64,000 nt of DNA, from assembly GCA_023393475.1 (NCBI GenBank), contig JAEWLC010000090.1, positions 62,001 to 126,000 of the forward strand, read 5' to 3'. Shown here piece by piece: positions 24,526-32,498 of the stretch. Both the position numbers and the translations under genes were made by a program. A model generated the notes under the pieces. It saw only the letters and a program-made list of their open reading frames with translations, searched no databases and was not told the origin of the DNA. Position 1 is the first letter of the stretch; the number at the start of each line of letters is the position of its first letter. The stretch comes from Pseudomonadota bacterium (GTDB lineage: Bacteria; Pseudomonadota; Alphaproteobacteria; Rhizobiales; Devosiaceae).

Positions 24526-24605
24526 TGTCATCCCAGCGAAAGCTGGGATCCATCTATCACCCCGTGCCAGCTGCGAGTTGGATCCCTACCTTCGCAGGGA
24601 TGACA
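24526..24605. repeat. 80-bp palindromic repeat, copy 2
   Basis: Same element as at 23023, here with the left arm variant CCCAGCGAAAGCTGGG and right arm CCCTACCTTCGCAGGG. Base changes in the left arm are compensatory, preserving the hairpin. It lies upstream of lysA. Confidence 0.85.
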
Positions 24606-24630
24606 GCCCGTGAGGAATGCAAACAGGGGA

Positions 24631-25332
24631 CTACTTCGGCCAGTGGTGCTCGATGCGGTCCGCCACCAGCTTCTGGATCGCCCAGAGGTTGCGGTCGTGG
24701 ATGCCGAGTTCCTCGAGCTTCTGAACGGTGGAGAGGATGTACTCCGCCATCGAGCCTTTCCAGCCATGCGCCTGCGCCAGCCGGTCGGCGCGCTCGGCCA
24801 GCGTAAGGCCGCCGACATAGCGCGTGCTCTTGCGGTCGATGGCGAAGGCCAGGGCGGTGAGCGGCCCGTCGGTGGTCGCGACCCTGATCCAGCGGCCGGG
24901 GAAGGCGTTCGGCACCATGCTCATCTCGCGGCGGACGAGCTTGTCCATGTTTTCGCGGATGCGCCCGGCGGGGATGCGGTAGGCGATGCTGCGGCACGAA
25001 CCGCCGCGATCGAGGCACATCATCAGGCCCGGCTGTTTGGGGTTGCCGCGCCAGCGCTGGTCGAACAGGCAGAAGCTGCGGTGCCAGCCGCTGGCGACAC
25101 CCATGCACTGCCGGTCGAACTCGGTGGCCGGGTTCCAGATCAGCGAGCTCAGCGCGAAGATCCAGAACTCACCCTCGGGCGCCGTCGACATGATGCGCTC
25201 GACCTCGGCGTCATAGTCGGCATCGGTTGCGGGACGAATGCCGGGATAGACCGGCTGGCCCGGATCGGCGATCACCGGGATGCGGGCGATATGCGCGGCG
25301 GTAAGGTGGGGCTGGCGTGACTTGAGCGGCAT
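24631..25332 (-). CDS. ChaC-like protein with altered active-site loop
   Basis: 233-residue member of the gamma-glutamylcyclotransferase fold. The N-terminal loop reads FWIFALSSLIWNP where canonical ChaC has FGYGSLIWRP, so the YGSL motif is changed to LSSL, and the glutamate region reads RREMSMVPNAFPGRW. About 50 extra N-terminal residues precede the domain. It sits between argH (9-bp gap) and lysA, where other members of this order usually have a small lipoprotein gene. It may have a shifted substrate or no activity. Confidence 0.75.
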   Translation of the reverse strand: MPLKSRQPHLTAAHIARIPVIADPGQPVYPGIRPATDADYDAEVERIMSTAPEGEFWIFALSSLIWNPATEFDRQCMGVASGWHRSFCLFDQRWRGNPKQPGLMMCLDRGGSCRSIAYRIPAGRIRENMDKLVRREMSMVPNAFPGRWIRVATTDGPLTALAFAIDRKSTRYVGGLTLAERADRLAQAHGWKGSMAEYILSTVQKLEELGIHDRNLWAIQKLVADRIEHHWPK

Positions 25333-25341
25333 GGCCGCAGC

Positions 25342-26784
25342 CTACTCCACTCCGCCGTCGCCGTGACCACCCGATTTCTTCACGCTCACCGGCTCGGATT
25401 TCTCGCCGGTGAGGATCTCCTTCCAGCGCGCCGCCTGCCAGGCGACGTTCTCGGGCGCGGTGCCGCCATAGCTCTTCCTGGCGGCGACCGAGGCCTCGAC
25501 CGTCAGCACCTTGTGGATGCGGCTGTCGATCCGCTCGTCGATTTCCTTGAAGTCCTCGATGGTGAGGCCCTCGAGCGTCATGCCCTTGCTCTCGGCGAGA
25601 GCAACGATCTGGCCGGTGATGTGGTGGGCTTCGCGGAACGGGATGTTGGCCTGCTTCACCAGCCAGTCGGCGATATCGGTGGCGGTCGAGAAGCCGGCAG
25701 TGGCCGAGGCGCGCATCTTGTCGCGATTGGCCCGGAGGTCCTCTACCATGCCGGTCATTGCGGCGAGTGACAGCGACAGGGAGTCCAGCGCGTCGAAAGC
25801 CACTTCCTTGTCTTCCTGCATGTCCTTGGAATAGGCGAGCGGCAGGCCCTTCATCACGATCAAGAGGCTGGTCAGCGCCCCCATGATGCGGCCGACCTTG
25901 GCGCGGATCAGCTCGGCTGCGTCGGGGTTGCGCTTCTGCGGCATGATCGATGAGCCGGTGGTGAACTTGTCGCTCAGCTTCACGAACTGGAACTGCGCCG
26001 ACGACCAGATCACCAGCTCCTCGGCGAAACGGCTCAGATGCATGGCGCACAGGCTGGCGGCCGAGAGCGTCTCGAGGATGAAGTCGCGGTCGGACACGGC
26101 ATCGAGCGAGTTGGCCGTGGGGCGGTCGAAGCCGAGCGCCTTCGCCGTCATTTCGCGGTCGATCGGGTAGGGCGTGCCGGCGAGCGCCGCCGAGCCGAGC
26201 GGGCTTTCGTTGAGGCGCTTGCGCGCGTCCTCGAAGCGGCCGTAGTCGCGGCCGAGCATTTCGACATAGGCGAGGAGGTGATGACCGAAGGTCACCGGCT
26301 GTGCGTTCTGGAGGTGCGTGAAGCCGGGCATGATGGTCGCGACTTCTTCCTCGGCGCGCTTCACCAGTGCGAGCTGGAGCGTCTTCACCTGGATCAGCAG
26401 GGTGTCGGTGACGTCGCGGACATAGAGGCGGAAATCGGTCGCCACCTGGTCGTTGCGTGAGCGGGCCGTATGCAGCCGCCCGGCGGCATCGCCGATCACG
26501 TCCTTCAGCCGGCTTTCGACATTCATGTGAATGTCCTCGAGCGAACGCGAGAACGTGAATTTCTGTGTCTCGATTTCCTCGAGCACGCTCTTTAGGCCGG
26601 TGATGATCGCGTCGCGATCCGCCTGGGTCAGGATGCCCACTTCCGCGAGCATCGTGGCGTGTGCGATAGAACCTGCGATATCCTGCTTGTAGAGGCGCTG
26701 GTCGAAGCCGATGGAGGCGTTGATTTCTTCCATGATGGCGTCGGGACCGGTCGCGAAACGGCCGCCCCACATACGATTGCTCAT
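25342..26784 (-). CDS. argH: Argininosuccinate lyase
   Basis: Last enzyme of arginine synthesis, splitting argininosuccinate into arginine and fumarate; 480 residues. The lyase signature GSSIMPQKRNPD is near residue 282, with HTARSRNDQ and GFTHLQNAQP upstream. ATG at 26784 (MSNRMWGGRF) is correct by homology and has GGAG ahead. The start codons of argH and the divergent tlpA are only 21 bp apart, so each promoter must lie within the other's coding region or very close to it. Confidence 0.97.
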   Translation of the reverse strand: MSNRMWGGRFATGPDAIMEEINASIGFDQRLYKQDIAGSIAHATMLAEVGILTQADRDAIITGLKSVLEEIETQKFTFSRSLEDIHMNVESRLKDVIGDAAGRLHTARSRNDQVATDFRLYVRDVTDTLLIQVKTLQLALVKRAEEEVATIMPGFTHLQNAQPVTFGHHLLAYVEMLGRDYGRFEDARKRLNESPLGSAALAGTPYPIDREMTAKALGFDRPTANSLDAVSDRDFILETLSAASLCAMHLSRFAEELVIWSSAQFQFVKLSDKFTTGSSIMPQKRNPDAAELIRAKVGRIMGALTSLLIVMKGLPLAYSKDMQEDKEVAFDALDSLSLSLAAMTGMVEDLRANRDKMRASATAGFSTATDIADWLVKQANIPFREAHHITGQIVALAESKGMTLEGLTIEDFKEIDERIDSRIHKVLTVEASVAARKSYGGTAPENVAWQAARWKEILTGEKSEPVSVKKSGGHGDGGVE

Positions 26785-26805
26785 CTCAACTCCAACGGTA
26801 TTCGA

Positions 26806-27465
26806 ATGACAGACCAAAGCCCCGCACCAACAAGGCGCCTGCAGCCCAAGCGCGTACTGCTGATCGCCCTCGCGAGTGCGGCCGTAGCACTAGTCCTTAC
26901 CCTCATCGTTGGCAACTTCATGCCGGCACAGGCAAAGCAGTGCGATGCGCAGGTGGTGAAGGGCCAGAAGATCGACGCGGCCGCCGTCGGCCTGCTCGCG
27001 GCGCTCACCGGCACCGGCGAGGGGCGCGGCTATGCAGATATGGCGTTCAAGGACGAGGCCGGCAAGCCGCTGACCATCGCCGATTTCGCCGGCAAGAAGC
27101 TGCTCGTAAACTTCTGGGCCAGCTGGTGCGTGCCGTGCCGCGCCGAAATGCCGGCGCTGGACCGGCTCGCCGCCGAGTACAATTCCGACCAGTTCATGGT
27201 GCTGCCGATCAACCTCGATCTCGGCGAAGGCGGGCTCGCCAAGGCCGAAAAATTCCTCGCCGACGAGAAGCTCGCGAACCTGCCGCTCTATGCGGATTCT
27301 AGCTTCACCGCCTTCGAGCGGTTGAAGCAGCAGGCGGTGGCCATCGGGTTGCCGGCGACACTCCTGCTCGATGAGAAGGGCTGCGAGCTCGCCGTGCTGC
27401 AGGGGCCGGCCGAGTGGGACACGACCGATGGCAAGAACGTCATCGACACGCTGATCGAGAGCTGA
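26806..27465 (+). CDS. tlpA: TlpA-family thiol:disulfide oxidoreductase
   Basis: Membrane-anchored periplasmic thioredoxin-like reductase, 219 residues. An N-terminal signal anchor (residues ~17-38, VLLIALASAAVALVLTLIVG) precedes a thioredoxin fold with the active site WASWCVPCRAEMP and a cis-proline in GLPATLLLD. TlpA proteins reduce copper-site or cytochrome c assembly partners. Additional cysteines occur at KQCDAQ and KGCEL. The location divergent from argH is conserved in this order. Confidence 0.92.
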   Translation: MTDQSPAPTRRLQPKRVLLIALASAAVALVLTLIVGNFMPAQAKQCDAQVVKGQKIDAAAVGLLAALTGTGEGRGYADMAFKDEAGKPLTIADFAGKKLLVNFWASWCVPCRAEMPALDRLAAEYNSDQFMVLPINLDLGEGGLAKAEKFLADEKLANLPLYADSSFTAFERLKQQAVAIGLPATLLLDEKGCELAVLQGPAEWDTTDGKNVIDTLIES

Positions 27466-27467
27466 GC

Positions 27468-28355
27468 TTGGGCAGGATTCTCTGTGTCGGTGCCCTCACC
27501 ATGGACACCATCTTCCGGCTCGAGCAGCTGCCCGAGCATCCTGGCAAGTTCATCCCGCTCGATGCGGTTGAAGTGGCCGAAGGCATGGCCTCGGCCCAGG
27601 CGGCGACCATCGTCCGCCTCGGAGGCGAGGTGGCGCTCTGGGCCTCGGCCGGCGACGACGGCATCGGCGACCGGCTGGTGGCGCAGATCTCGGAAGCCGG
27701 CGTCGATACCTCGCGGGTGCGGCGCGTTGCAGGCGCGCGCTCCGGCTTTTCGTCGATCCTGATGGACCAGACGGGCTCGACCATCATCGTTCCGCGCTAC
27801 GATCCGGCCATCACCTCAGCGCCCGACGCGCCGCCCGATCTCGCCGGCATCGATGCCGTGATGACCGATGTGCGCTGGCCGGCCGCAGCGAGGCTGGCGC
27901 TGTCGGCGGCAAAGGCAGCCGGCATTCCTGCCATCCTCGATGCCGACATGGCGGCGCGGGACATTCTTGAAGGCCTCGTGGCCGAGGCGAGCCACATCGT
28001 CGCCTCGGAAAGCGCCGCGAAACTCCTGACCGGCGCCGAGGCGCCGGAGGCGGCCGCGTGGCGGCTGCATGACGAGCACGGCGTGTTCGTCGCCGTCACC
28101 GCCGGCGCGCAGGGCTGCTGGTGGAGCGAGAACGGCGGCATCCGCCACACGCCGGCACCGAAGGTCGAGGCCATCGACACGCTGGCGGCCGGCGACGTGT
28201 TCCACGCCGGCTTTGCCGTCGGCCTCACCGAGGGCTGGCCGATGGCGCGCACCATCGCCTTCGCCTCCGCCGCTGCGGCCATCAAGTGCACCCGCTTCGG
28301 AGGGCGGCTGGGTGCGCCCACGCGCGCAGAGGTCGAGGCATTCCTCGCGGCATAA
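27468..28355 (+). CDS. PfkB-family carbohydrate kinase
   Basis: Ribokinase-type sugar or nucleoside kinase, 295 residues. The start is TTG at 27468, because it gives the normal N-terminus LGRILCVGALTMDTIFR, whereas the next ATG would remove the first strand. The anion-hole and catalytic aspartate are in DTLAAGDVFHAGFA near residue 245, and LGGEVALWASAGDDGIGD marks the PfkB lid region. It follows tlpA by 2 bp and is probably co-transcribed. The sugar substrate is unknown. Confidence 0.87.
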   Translation: MGRILCVGALTMDTIFRLEQLPEHPGKFIPLDAVEVAEGMASAQAATIVRLGGEVALWASAGDDGIGDRLVAQISEAGVDTSRVRRVAGARSGFSSILMDQTGSTIIVPRYDPAITSAPDAPPDLAGIDAVMTDVRWPAAARLALSAAKAAGIPAILDADMAARDILEGLVAEASHIVASESAAKLLTGAEAPEAAAWRLHDEHGVFVAVTAGAQGCWWSENGGIRHTPAPKVEAIDTLAAGDVFHAGFAVGLTEGWPMARTIAFASAAAAIKCTRFGGRLGAPTRAEVEAFLAA

Positions 28356-28373
28356 CGCACCAGCCTTTCCGTG

Positions 28374-28400
28374 ATCCTCCCCCGCAGCGCAGGGGAGGAT
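28374..28400. terminator. Palindrome between convergent genes
   Basis: ATCCTCCCC and GGGGAGGAT form a perfect 9-bp stem between the convergent kinase and acetyltransferase genes. A related palindrome occurs at 32448-32478 in the same context. No T-run is seen, so a bidirectional transcript end is plausible but not certain. Confidence 0.45.
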
Positions 28401-28427
28401 GGAAGGAGGGAGCCGGTGCCTGGAAGG

Positions 28428-29048
28428 CTAGGCCGCCCGCGATGCCTTCACGTTGTCCTGCCCGGCAATCGTCCGGATCACGCGGCACGGATTGCCCGCG
28501 GCCACCACGCCGGCCGGCACGTCGCGGGTCACAACGCTGCCGGCGCCGATGGTCGAGCCGGCGCCGATGGTGACGCCGCCCATGATCAGGACGTTGGCGC
28601 CGATCCAGACATTCTCGCCGATGGTGATCGGCTTGTTCATGGCATTGCCGCCGACGATGCGGCCGGTCTCGTCGCGGATGGCGCGCTCTTCCGGATCGAT
28701 CGGGTGGCCGGCGGTGAGGAACTGCACGCGCGGCGCGATCACCGAGCCGCTGCCGATGCGGACGTCGGCGCCGTCGAGGAACACGCATTCGAAGTTGATG
28801 AACACGCCTTCGCCGATATGGATGTGCCTGCCGTATTCCCAGGTCACCGGCGACATGACGATGCCGCCGCCGAAACTGCCGAGCTGGTCGCGCAGCATCA
28901 CCGAACGGTTGAACATGTCGGAGTTGGGAACGGCGTTGAGGCGATCGAGCTTCTTGCGCGCCTCGGCCTGCATCTCGATGAGGTGCCAGTCGGGGTTGGG
29001 GTAGATGTCGCCGCGGCGCATCTTGTCGTAGCCGGTGGTGTCAACCAT
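28428..29048 (-). CDS. Sugar O-acetyltransferase (maltose/NodL type)
   Basis: 206-residue left-handed beta-helix acetyltransferase. Hexapeptide repeats are evident (VRIGSGSVIAPRVQF, ITIGENVWIGANVLIMGGV, TIGAGSTIGAGSVVTRDVPAGVVAAGNPC), and the catalytic histidine is in TAGHPIDPEER. ATG at 29048 has an excellent ribosome site (GCAGGAGG). The family acetylates maltose, galactosides or Nod factors; the acceptor here is not determined. Confidence 0.9.
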   Translation of the reverse strand: MVDTTGYDKMRRGDIYPNPDWHLIEMQAEARKKLDRLNAVPNSDMFNRSVMLRDQLGSFGGGIVMSPVTWEYGRHIHIGEGVFINFECVFLDGADVRIGSGSVIAPRVQFLTAGHPIDPEERAIRDETGRIVGGNAMNKPITIGENVWIGANVLIMGGVTIGAGSTIGAGSVVTRDVPAGVVAAGNPCRVIRTIAGQDNVKASRAA

Positions 29049-29171
29049 CGGAGAACCTCCTGCGACCCCCCGCAGTCGGCTCCCTCTAGCGCGCGCAACC
29101 GGGGGCGCAAAAGACCCGGAATTTGCCACAGCGACCGGATTTGGCCCGATCCGTTCAGCGAGAGTTCAGCG

Positions 29172-29399
29172 TCAGGCCTCGCGGTCGACGATGCGGCCGA
29201 CGAGGTCGTCGGACTGCCGCTCCATGTCGGAGAGTGTCCGTTCGAGGTCGGCGCCGGTCGAGGCGCTGCCTTCGTTCACCTGCTTCAGCAGCAGCTGGTG
29301 CTCGAGATCGGCGCGCTTCTTGGCGACAAGCACCTGCGCAACGCCGAGCGTGTCGGCCTCGCGAAAGGCCATGCGGTAGATCGATGTGTCGAGGTTCAA
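29172..29399 (-). CDS. Hypothetical small helical protein, 75 aa
   Basis: 75-residue helical protein starting MNLDTSIYRMAFREADTLG. A central stretch, AQVLVAKKRADLEHQLLLKQV, parallels GIAVLKKQHEMEMSLIQML in the next gene, so the two are probably distant paralogues. No signal peptide or membrane segment. Function unknown; see the neighbour for a possible YjfB-type link. Confidence 0.55.
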   Translation of the reverse strand: MNLDTSIYRMAFREADTLGVAQVLVAKKRADLEHQLLLKQVNEGSASTGADLERTLSDMERQSDDLVGRIVDREA

Positions 29400-29422
29400 G
29401 ACAACCTCTCCTGAGCTAGTTT

Positions 29423-29605
29423 TCAGGCCAGCTTGTCGACCTTCGTCCCCTGTCCTGGGGGCGGCGCAGCGCGCGCCGTCTGGTCGAGCATCTGGATGAG
29501 CGACATTTCCATCTCGTGCTGCTTCTTCAGCACGGCGATACCGATCGCATGCTCGGTGGTGGCCGAGCGCGCGACAAGCAGTTGCGATGTCAGATCAGTG
29601 TCCAT
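29423..29605 (-). CDS. YjfB-like putative motility protein, 60 aa
   Basis: 60 residues. The segment AIGIAVLKKQHEMEMSLIQMLDQ resembles the core of the YjfB family (pattern VxxxVLKKxxxxE), small proteins annotated as putative motility proteins on weak grounds. It lies 23 bp upstream of the paralogue-like gene at 29172, so the two are likely one unit. The C-terminus is proline- and glycine-rich (PPPGQGTKVDKLA). No flagellar genes are in this window. Confidence 0.55.
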   Translation of the reverse strand: MDTDLTSQLLVARSATTEHAIGIAVLKKQHEMEMSLIQMLDQTARAAPPPGQGTKVDKLA

Positions 29606-29673
29606 CCCCGTCAGTTTATTGACGGGAGGTAAACGAGCGCTTGGCTGGAGCCGTTAACGGGAGGTAAACGGCC

Positions 29674-30267
29674 TCAGCCGTTGCCATTGCCGCCGCGGAA
29701 CTTGCCGGGCGTCCACAGCACGTCGTTCTCGCCATTGGCATTGGCGACGCGCGCCAGGACGAACAGCAGGTCGGAGAGGCGGTTGATATAGACCAGCACC
29801 GCGGGGCTGGTGTCCGGCTCCTCGGCGATCAGCGCGACCACCAGCCGCTCGGCCCGGCGCGTCACCGTGCGGGCCACATGCAGCGTCGCCGCCAGAGGCG
29901 AGCCGCCGGGCAGCACGAAGCTCGTCAGCGGCCTCAGCGCTTCGTTGAAGCTGTCGATCTGCTGTTCCAGCCATTCGGCCTGTACCGGCAGGATGCGAAG
30001 CGAGGGCGGGGCGCCCTCGGCGTCGGCGCCGGGCGTCGCGAGGTCGGAGCCGAGGTCGAACAGGTCGTTCTGGATCCGCGCGAGGACCCGGTCGAGCTTG
30101 GGCATGCTGACGGTGTGCAGCCGGACCATGCCGATGGAGCTGTTGGCCTCGTCCACGGTGCCGAAGGCTTCGACGCGGAGATCGGCCTTCGAACGGCGCG
30201 GCCCGCGCACGAGCCCGGTCGTGCCGTCGTCACCGGTCTTGGTGTAGATCTTGTTGAGCTTGACCAT
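29674..30267 (-). CDS. PduO-type cob(I)alamin adenosyltransferase
   Basis: Transfers the adenosyl group of ATP to cob(I)alamin to make coenzyme B12, 197 residues. The ATP-binding N-terminus KIYTKTGDDGTTGLVRG, the active-site stretch VEAFGTVDEANSSIG, and the C-terminal RRAERLVVAL with YINRLSDLLFVLAR are all diagnostic. ATG at 30267 has GGGAG upstream. The next upstream gene on the same strand is a twin-transmembrane protein, a pairing common in Hyphomicrobiales. No cobalamin riboswitch was seen. Confidence 0.93.
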   Translation of the reverse strand: MVKLNKIYTKTGDDGTTGLVRGPRRSKADLRVEAFGTVDEANSSIGMVRLHTVSMPKLDRVLARIQNDLFDLGSDLATPGADAEGAPPSLRILPVQAEWLEQQIDSFNEALRPLTSFVLPGGSPLAATLHVARTVTRRAERLVVALIAEEPDTSPAVLVYINRLSDLLFVLARVANANGENDVLWTPGKFRGGNGNG

Positions 30268-30322
30268 CAGACGCTCCCGCCGCGAATCCCTGGGCAAGGG
30301 TACCGGGTCGTCGGCCTCGCTG

Positions 30323-30514
30323 TCACCCTCGGCCGAAGAAGTACAGCGCGCCCAGAATGACGATGACGGCCACGAACTGGGCGATGACGCGGGCGCGCAT
30401 CAGCTTCTGGCTGAGATTGGGATCACCGCCCTTGAACATGTTCCAGAGGCCCCAGAACAGGATGAAGGTGACCGCGCCGAGCGCGATGATGGTGATGATG
30501 GAAGTGACGTTCAT
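30323..30514 (-). CDS. Twin-transmembrane HIG1-like protein
   Basis: 63 residues with two hydrophobic helices (about 6-26 and 42-60) joined by a polar loop KGGDPNLSQKLMRARVIAQ. The layout and the loop motif NxSQKLMRxRV match bacterial HIG1-domain proteins, which are linked to respiratory supercomplexes in better-studied systems; the role here is inferred. The start ATG overlaps the stop of the LysR gene (ATGA). Confidence 0.8.
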   Translation of the reverse strand: MNVTSIITIIALGAVTFILFWGLWNMFKGGDPNLSQKLMRARVIAQFVAVIVILGALYFFGRG

Positions 30515-31407
30515 TGTTCTACCTTGGCGCAGAGCCGCGTAAGGCCCTCGCTTAGCCGATCATAGATGGCACGGATACGGCGGTTGGTGAACAATTCGCG
30601 GTGTGTGGTCAGCCACACCTCCAGCGGCGGCGGATTGAAGCAGGGCAGGAGCCGCACCATTCCCGGTGTGGCGGCGACGAGGATCGACTGGGCAAAGCCG
30701 ACGCCGAGCCCGGCCTTCAGCAGCTCCCAGCCATTGGTCTGGCTGTCGGTGCGGACGACGAAATCGTCGCGCGCGAGCTCGAACCCCATGCGGCGCGCGC
30801 CGGCGATCAGGAGATCGGACCGGTCGAAGCCGATCAGGTCGTGCTGGCGCAATTCCTCGGGGCCGGCCGGGGCCCCGCGTGCCGCGATGTAGCGCTCGTG
30901 GGCGCAGCAGACGAGCGGGATGTCGCCGATGCGCTTGGCGATCAATTCGAGCTGGGTGGGCCGGAACATGCGCACCGCGATATCGGCTTCGCGCAGCAGC
31001 AGGTTCTCGACCGAGTCCGACGGCACCAGTTCGATCGCGACCTGCGGGAACTCCTGGCGGAGGTCGTAGAGCAGGGGCGGCAGTACGTAGTGGCAAACCA
31101 TGGTGCTCGAGGTGATGCGGATGGTGCCCGCAGGCGTGGCGCTGGCGCCTTCCGCCCTCAGGCCGGCCTCGGCCAGCGCGGCCTGCGCCTGCTGCACCGG
31201 CTCGTATAGTTTCAGCGCCGTATCGGTGGGACGGAGCCCGGTCAGTGTGCGTTCGAAGAGGCCGACGCCAAGCGCCTGTTCCAGCGCCTCGACATGGCGA
31301 CCGAGCGTCGGCTGGCTGAGCCCCAGCGCCCGGGCCGCGGCGGAGAGCGAGCCATGCTCGACGACGGCGCCAAAGCTGCGCCACAGGGACCAGTCCGGTT
31401 CTTGCAT
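30511..31407 (-). CDS. LysR-family transcriptional regulator
   Basis: 298-residue LTTR. The N-terminal winged helix is clear (SLSAAARALGLSQPTLGRHVEALE, residues ~20-43), followed by a periplasmic-binding-like effector domain (about 90-290). ATG at 31407 is preferred; a TTG two codons earlier is possible. The gene is divergent from an oxidoreductase gene, with an LTTR-type inverted repeat between them, so it probably regulates that gene and itself. It overlaps the downstream HIG1-like gene by four bases. Confidence 0.92.
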   Translation of the reverse strand: MQEPDWSLWRSFGAVVEHGSLSAAARALGLSQPTLGRHVEALEQALGVGLFERTLTGLRPTDTALKLYEPVQQAQAALAEAGLRAEGASATPAGTIRITSSTMVCHYVLPPLLYDLRQEFPQVAIELVPSDSVENLLLREADIAVRMFRPTQLELIAKRIGDIPLVCCAHERYIAARGAPAGPEELRQHDLIGFDRSDLLIAGARRMGFELARDDFVVRTDSQTNGWELLKAGLGVGFAQSILVAATPGMVRLLPCFNPPPLEVWLTTHRELFTNRRIRAIYDRLSEGLTRLCAKVEQ

Positions 31408-31426
31408 ATTCAATAATGTATGGCTG

Positions 31427-31449
31427 ATCGTTGATCTTGTCCAATCGAT
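31427..31449. promoter_or_regulatory. LysR-type operator
   Basis: ATCGTTG-N8-CAATCGAT is an extended inverted repeat containing T-N11-A, the usual LTTR core (TTGATCTTGTCCAA at 31431-31444). It lies in the 92-bp divergent region between the LysR gene and the oxidoreductase gene. Confidence 0.55.
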
Positions 31450-31499
31450 AAACGTCAGCGTTGTGCGTACCTTGTTCTCGACAGCAAGGAGATACGGAT

Positions 31500-32450
31500 A
31501 TGAGCAGCAAGCAGGTCATCGTCATCGGCATCAACGGCCATGTCGGCCACCATATCGCCAGGGCCTTCGTCGCCGCCGGATGGGATGTCACCGGCTTCGG
31601 CCGGTCGAACCGCCACCCGATCCCGGGCGTCCACTTCGTCAAGGGCGATGCCGAGAACGTCGAGGCCATGCGCGCCGCCATCGGCGACATCGAGGTCGTG
31701 GTCAACGCGCTGAACCTGCCCTACCACCAGTGGGACAAGGGCCGGAAGGAAGCGCAGACGCGCAACGTCATCGCGGCGCTCGGCACCAGCGGCAAGACGC
31801 TGCTGTTCCCCGGCAATATCTACAACTATGCCGCCGCCGATCGCGTCGTGACGCCGGACCTGCCGCAGCGCCCGCAGACGCCGCGCGGCGAGATCCGGGT
31901 GCGGGTCGAGCAGCTCTATCGCGAGGCCGCCGCCCGCGGCGACATGCAGGTGCTGATCCTGAGGGCCGGCGACTTCTTCGGCCCGGAGAGCACCGGCGAC
32001 TGGTTCGATCTCGCTATGATGACCGAGATCAAGAAGGGCAAGCTCCTGCTGATGGGGACGCGCGGCATCGCCCATGCCTGGGCCTACCTGCCCGACCTCG
32101 GCCGCGCCTTCGAAAAGCTCGCCTGGCATCGCGGGGAACTCGGCCAGTTCGAGAATCTCCACTTCGCCGGGACCTATGTCACGCCGGAGCAGATGGGCGA
32201 CGCGATCGTCGCCGCCGCGCCGGTGGCGCTGAAAGTCACGATGTTCCCGCGCTGGACCATCAACGCCATCGGCCTCGTTAACCCGCTGATGCGCGAGATC
32301 GGCAAGATGGCGTATCTGTGGGACAACCCCATGGAACTCAGGGACAATCGCCTCGACGCCATCCTCGGCCCGGATTTCGCTACGCCGTTCAATGAGGCGG
32401 TGGCAACGACGGTGCGGCCATTCTTCGAGGCGAAGCAGGCAGCCGCCTGA
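31500..32450 (+). CDS. NAD(P)-binding epimerase/reductase-like protein
   Basis: 316-residue extended short-chain-dehydrogenase fold protein. The nucleotide motif VIGINGHVGHHIARAF is at the N-terminus, and YNY (NIYNYAAADRV) may represent the catalytic Tyr region, though a canonical YxxxK is not seen, so it is an atypical SDR or NmrA-like protein. ATG at 31500 has AAGGAGAT eight bases ahead. Control by the divergent LysR is likely. The substrate is unknown. Confidence 0.8.
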   Translation: MSSKQVIVIGINGHVGHHIARAFVAAGWDVTGFGRSNRHPIPGVHFVKGDAENVEAMRAAIGDIEVVVNALNLPYHQWDKGRKEAQTRNVIAALGTSGKTLLFPGNIYNYAAADRVVTPDLPQRPQTPRGEIRVRVEQLYREAAARGDMQVLILRAGDFFGPESTGDWFDLAMMTEIKKGKLLLMGTRGIAHAWAYLPDLGRAFEKLAWHRGELGQFENLHFAGTYVTPEQMGDAIVAAAPVALKVTMFPRWTINAIGLVNPLMREIGKMAYLWDNPMELRDNRLDAILGPDFATPFNEAVATTVRPFFEAKQAAA

Positions 32451-32478
32451 TCCTCCCCAGCGCAACGGTGGAGGATCA
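32448..32478. terminator. Palindrome between convergent genes
   Basis: TGATCCTCC and GGAGGATCA, 9-bp arms at 32448-32456 and 32470-32478, sit between the convergent oxidoreductase and gluQ genes. The left arm includes the oxidoreductase stop codon. Related to the palindrome at 28374. Confidence 0.45.
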
Positions 32479-32498
32479 CGGAGAGGCCGGGGCTCGCT

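Noticed and set aside
24398..24553. N-terminal extension of lysA
   Set aside because: The added residues come from a palindromic repeat and do not resemble the family N-terminus.
23023..24605. CRISPR array from repeated 80-bp units
   Set aside because: The units are few, far apart, palindromic and not separated by regular spacers.
30268..30322. Cobalamin riboswitch upstream of the adenosyltransferase gene
   Set aside because: The space between genes is only 55 bp and no B12 box is present.
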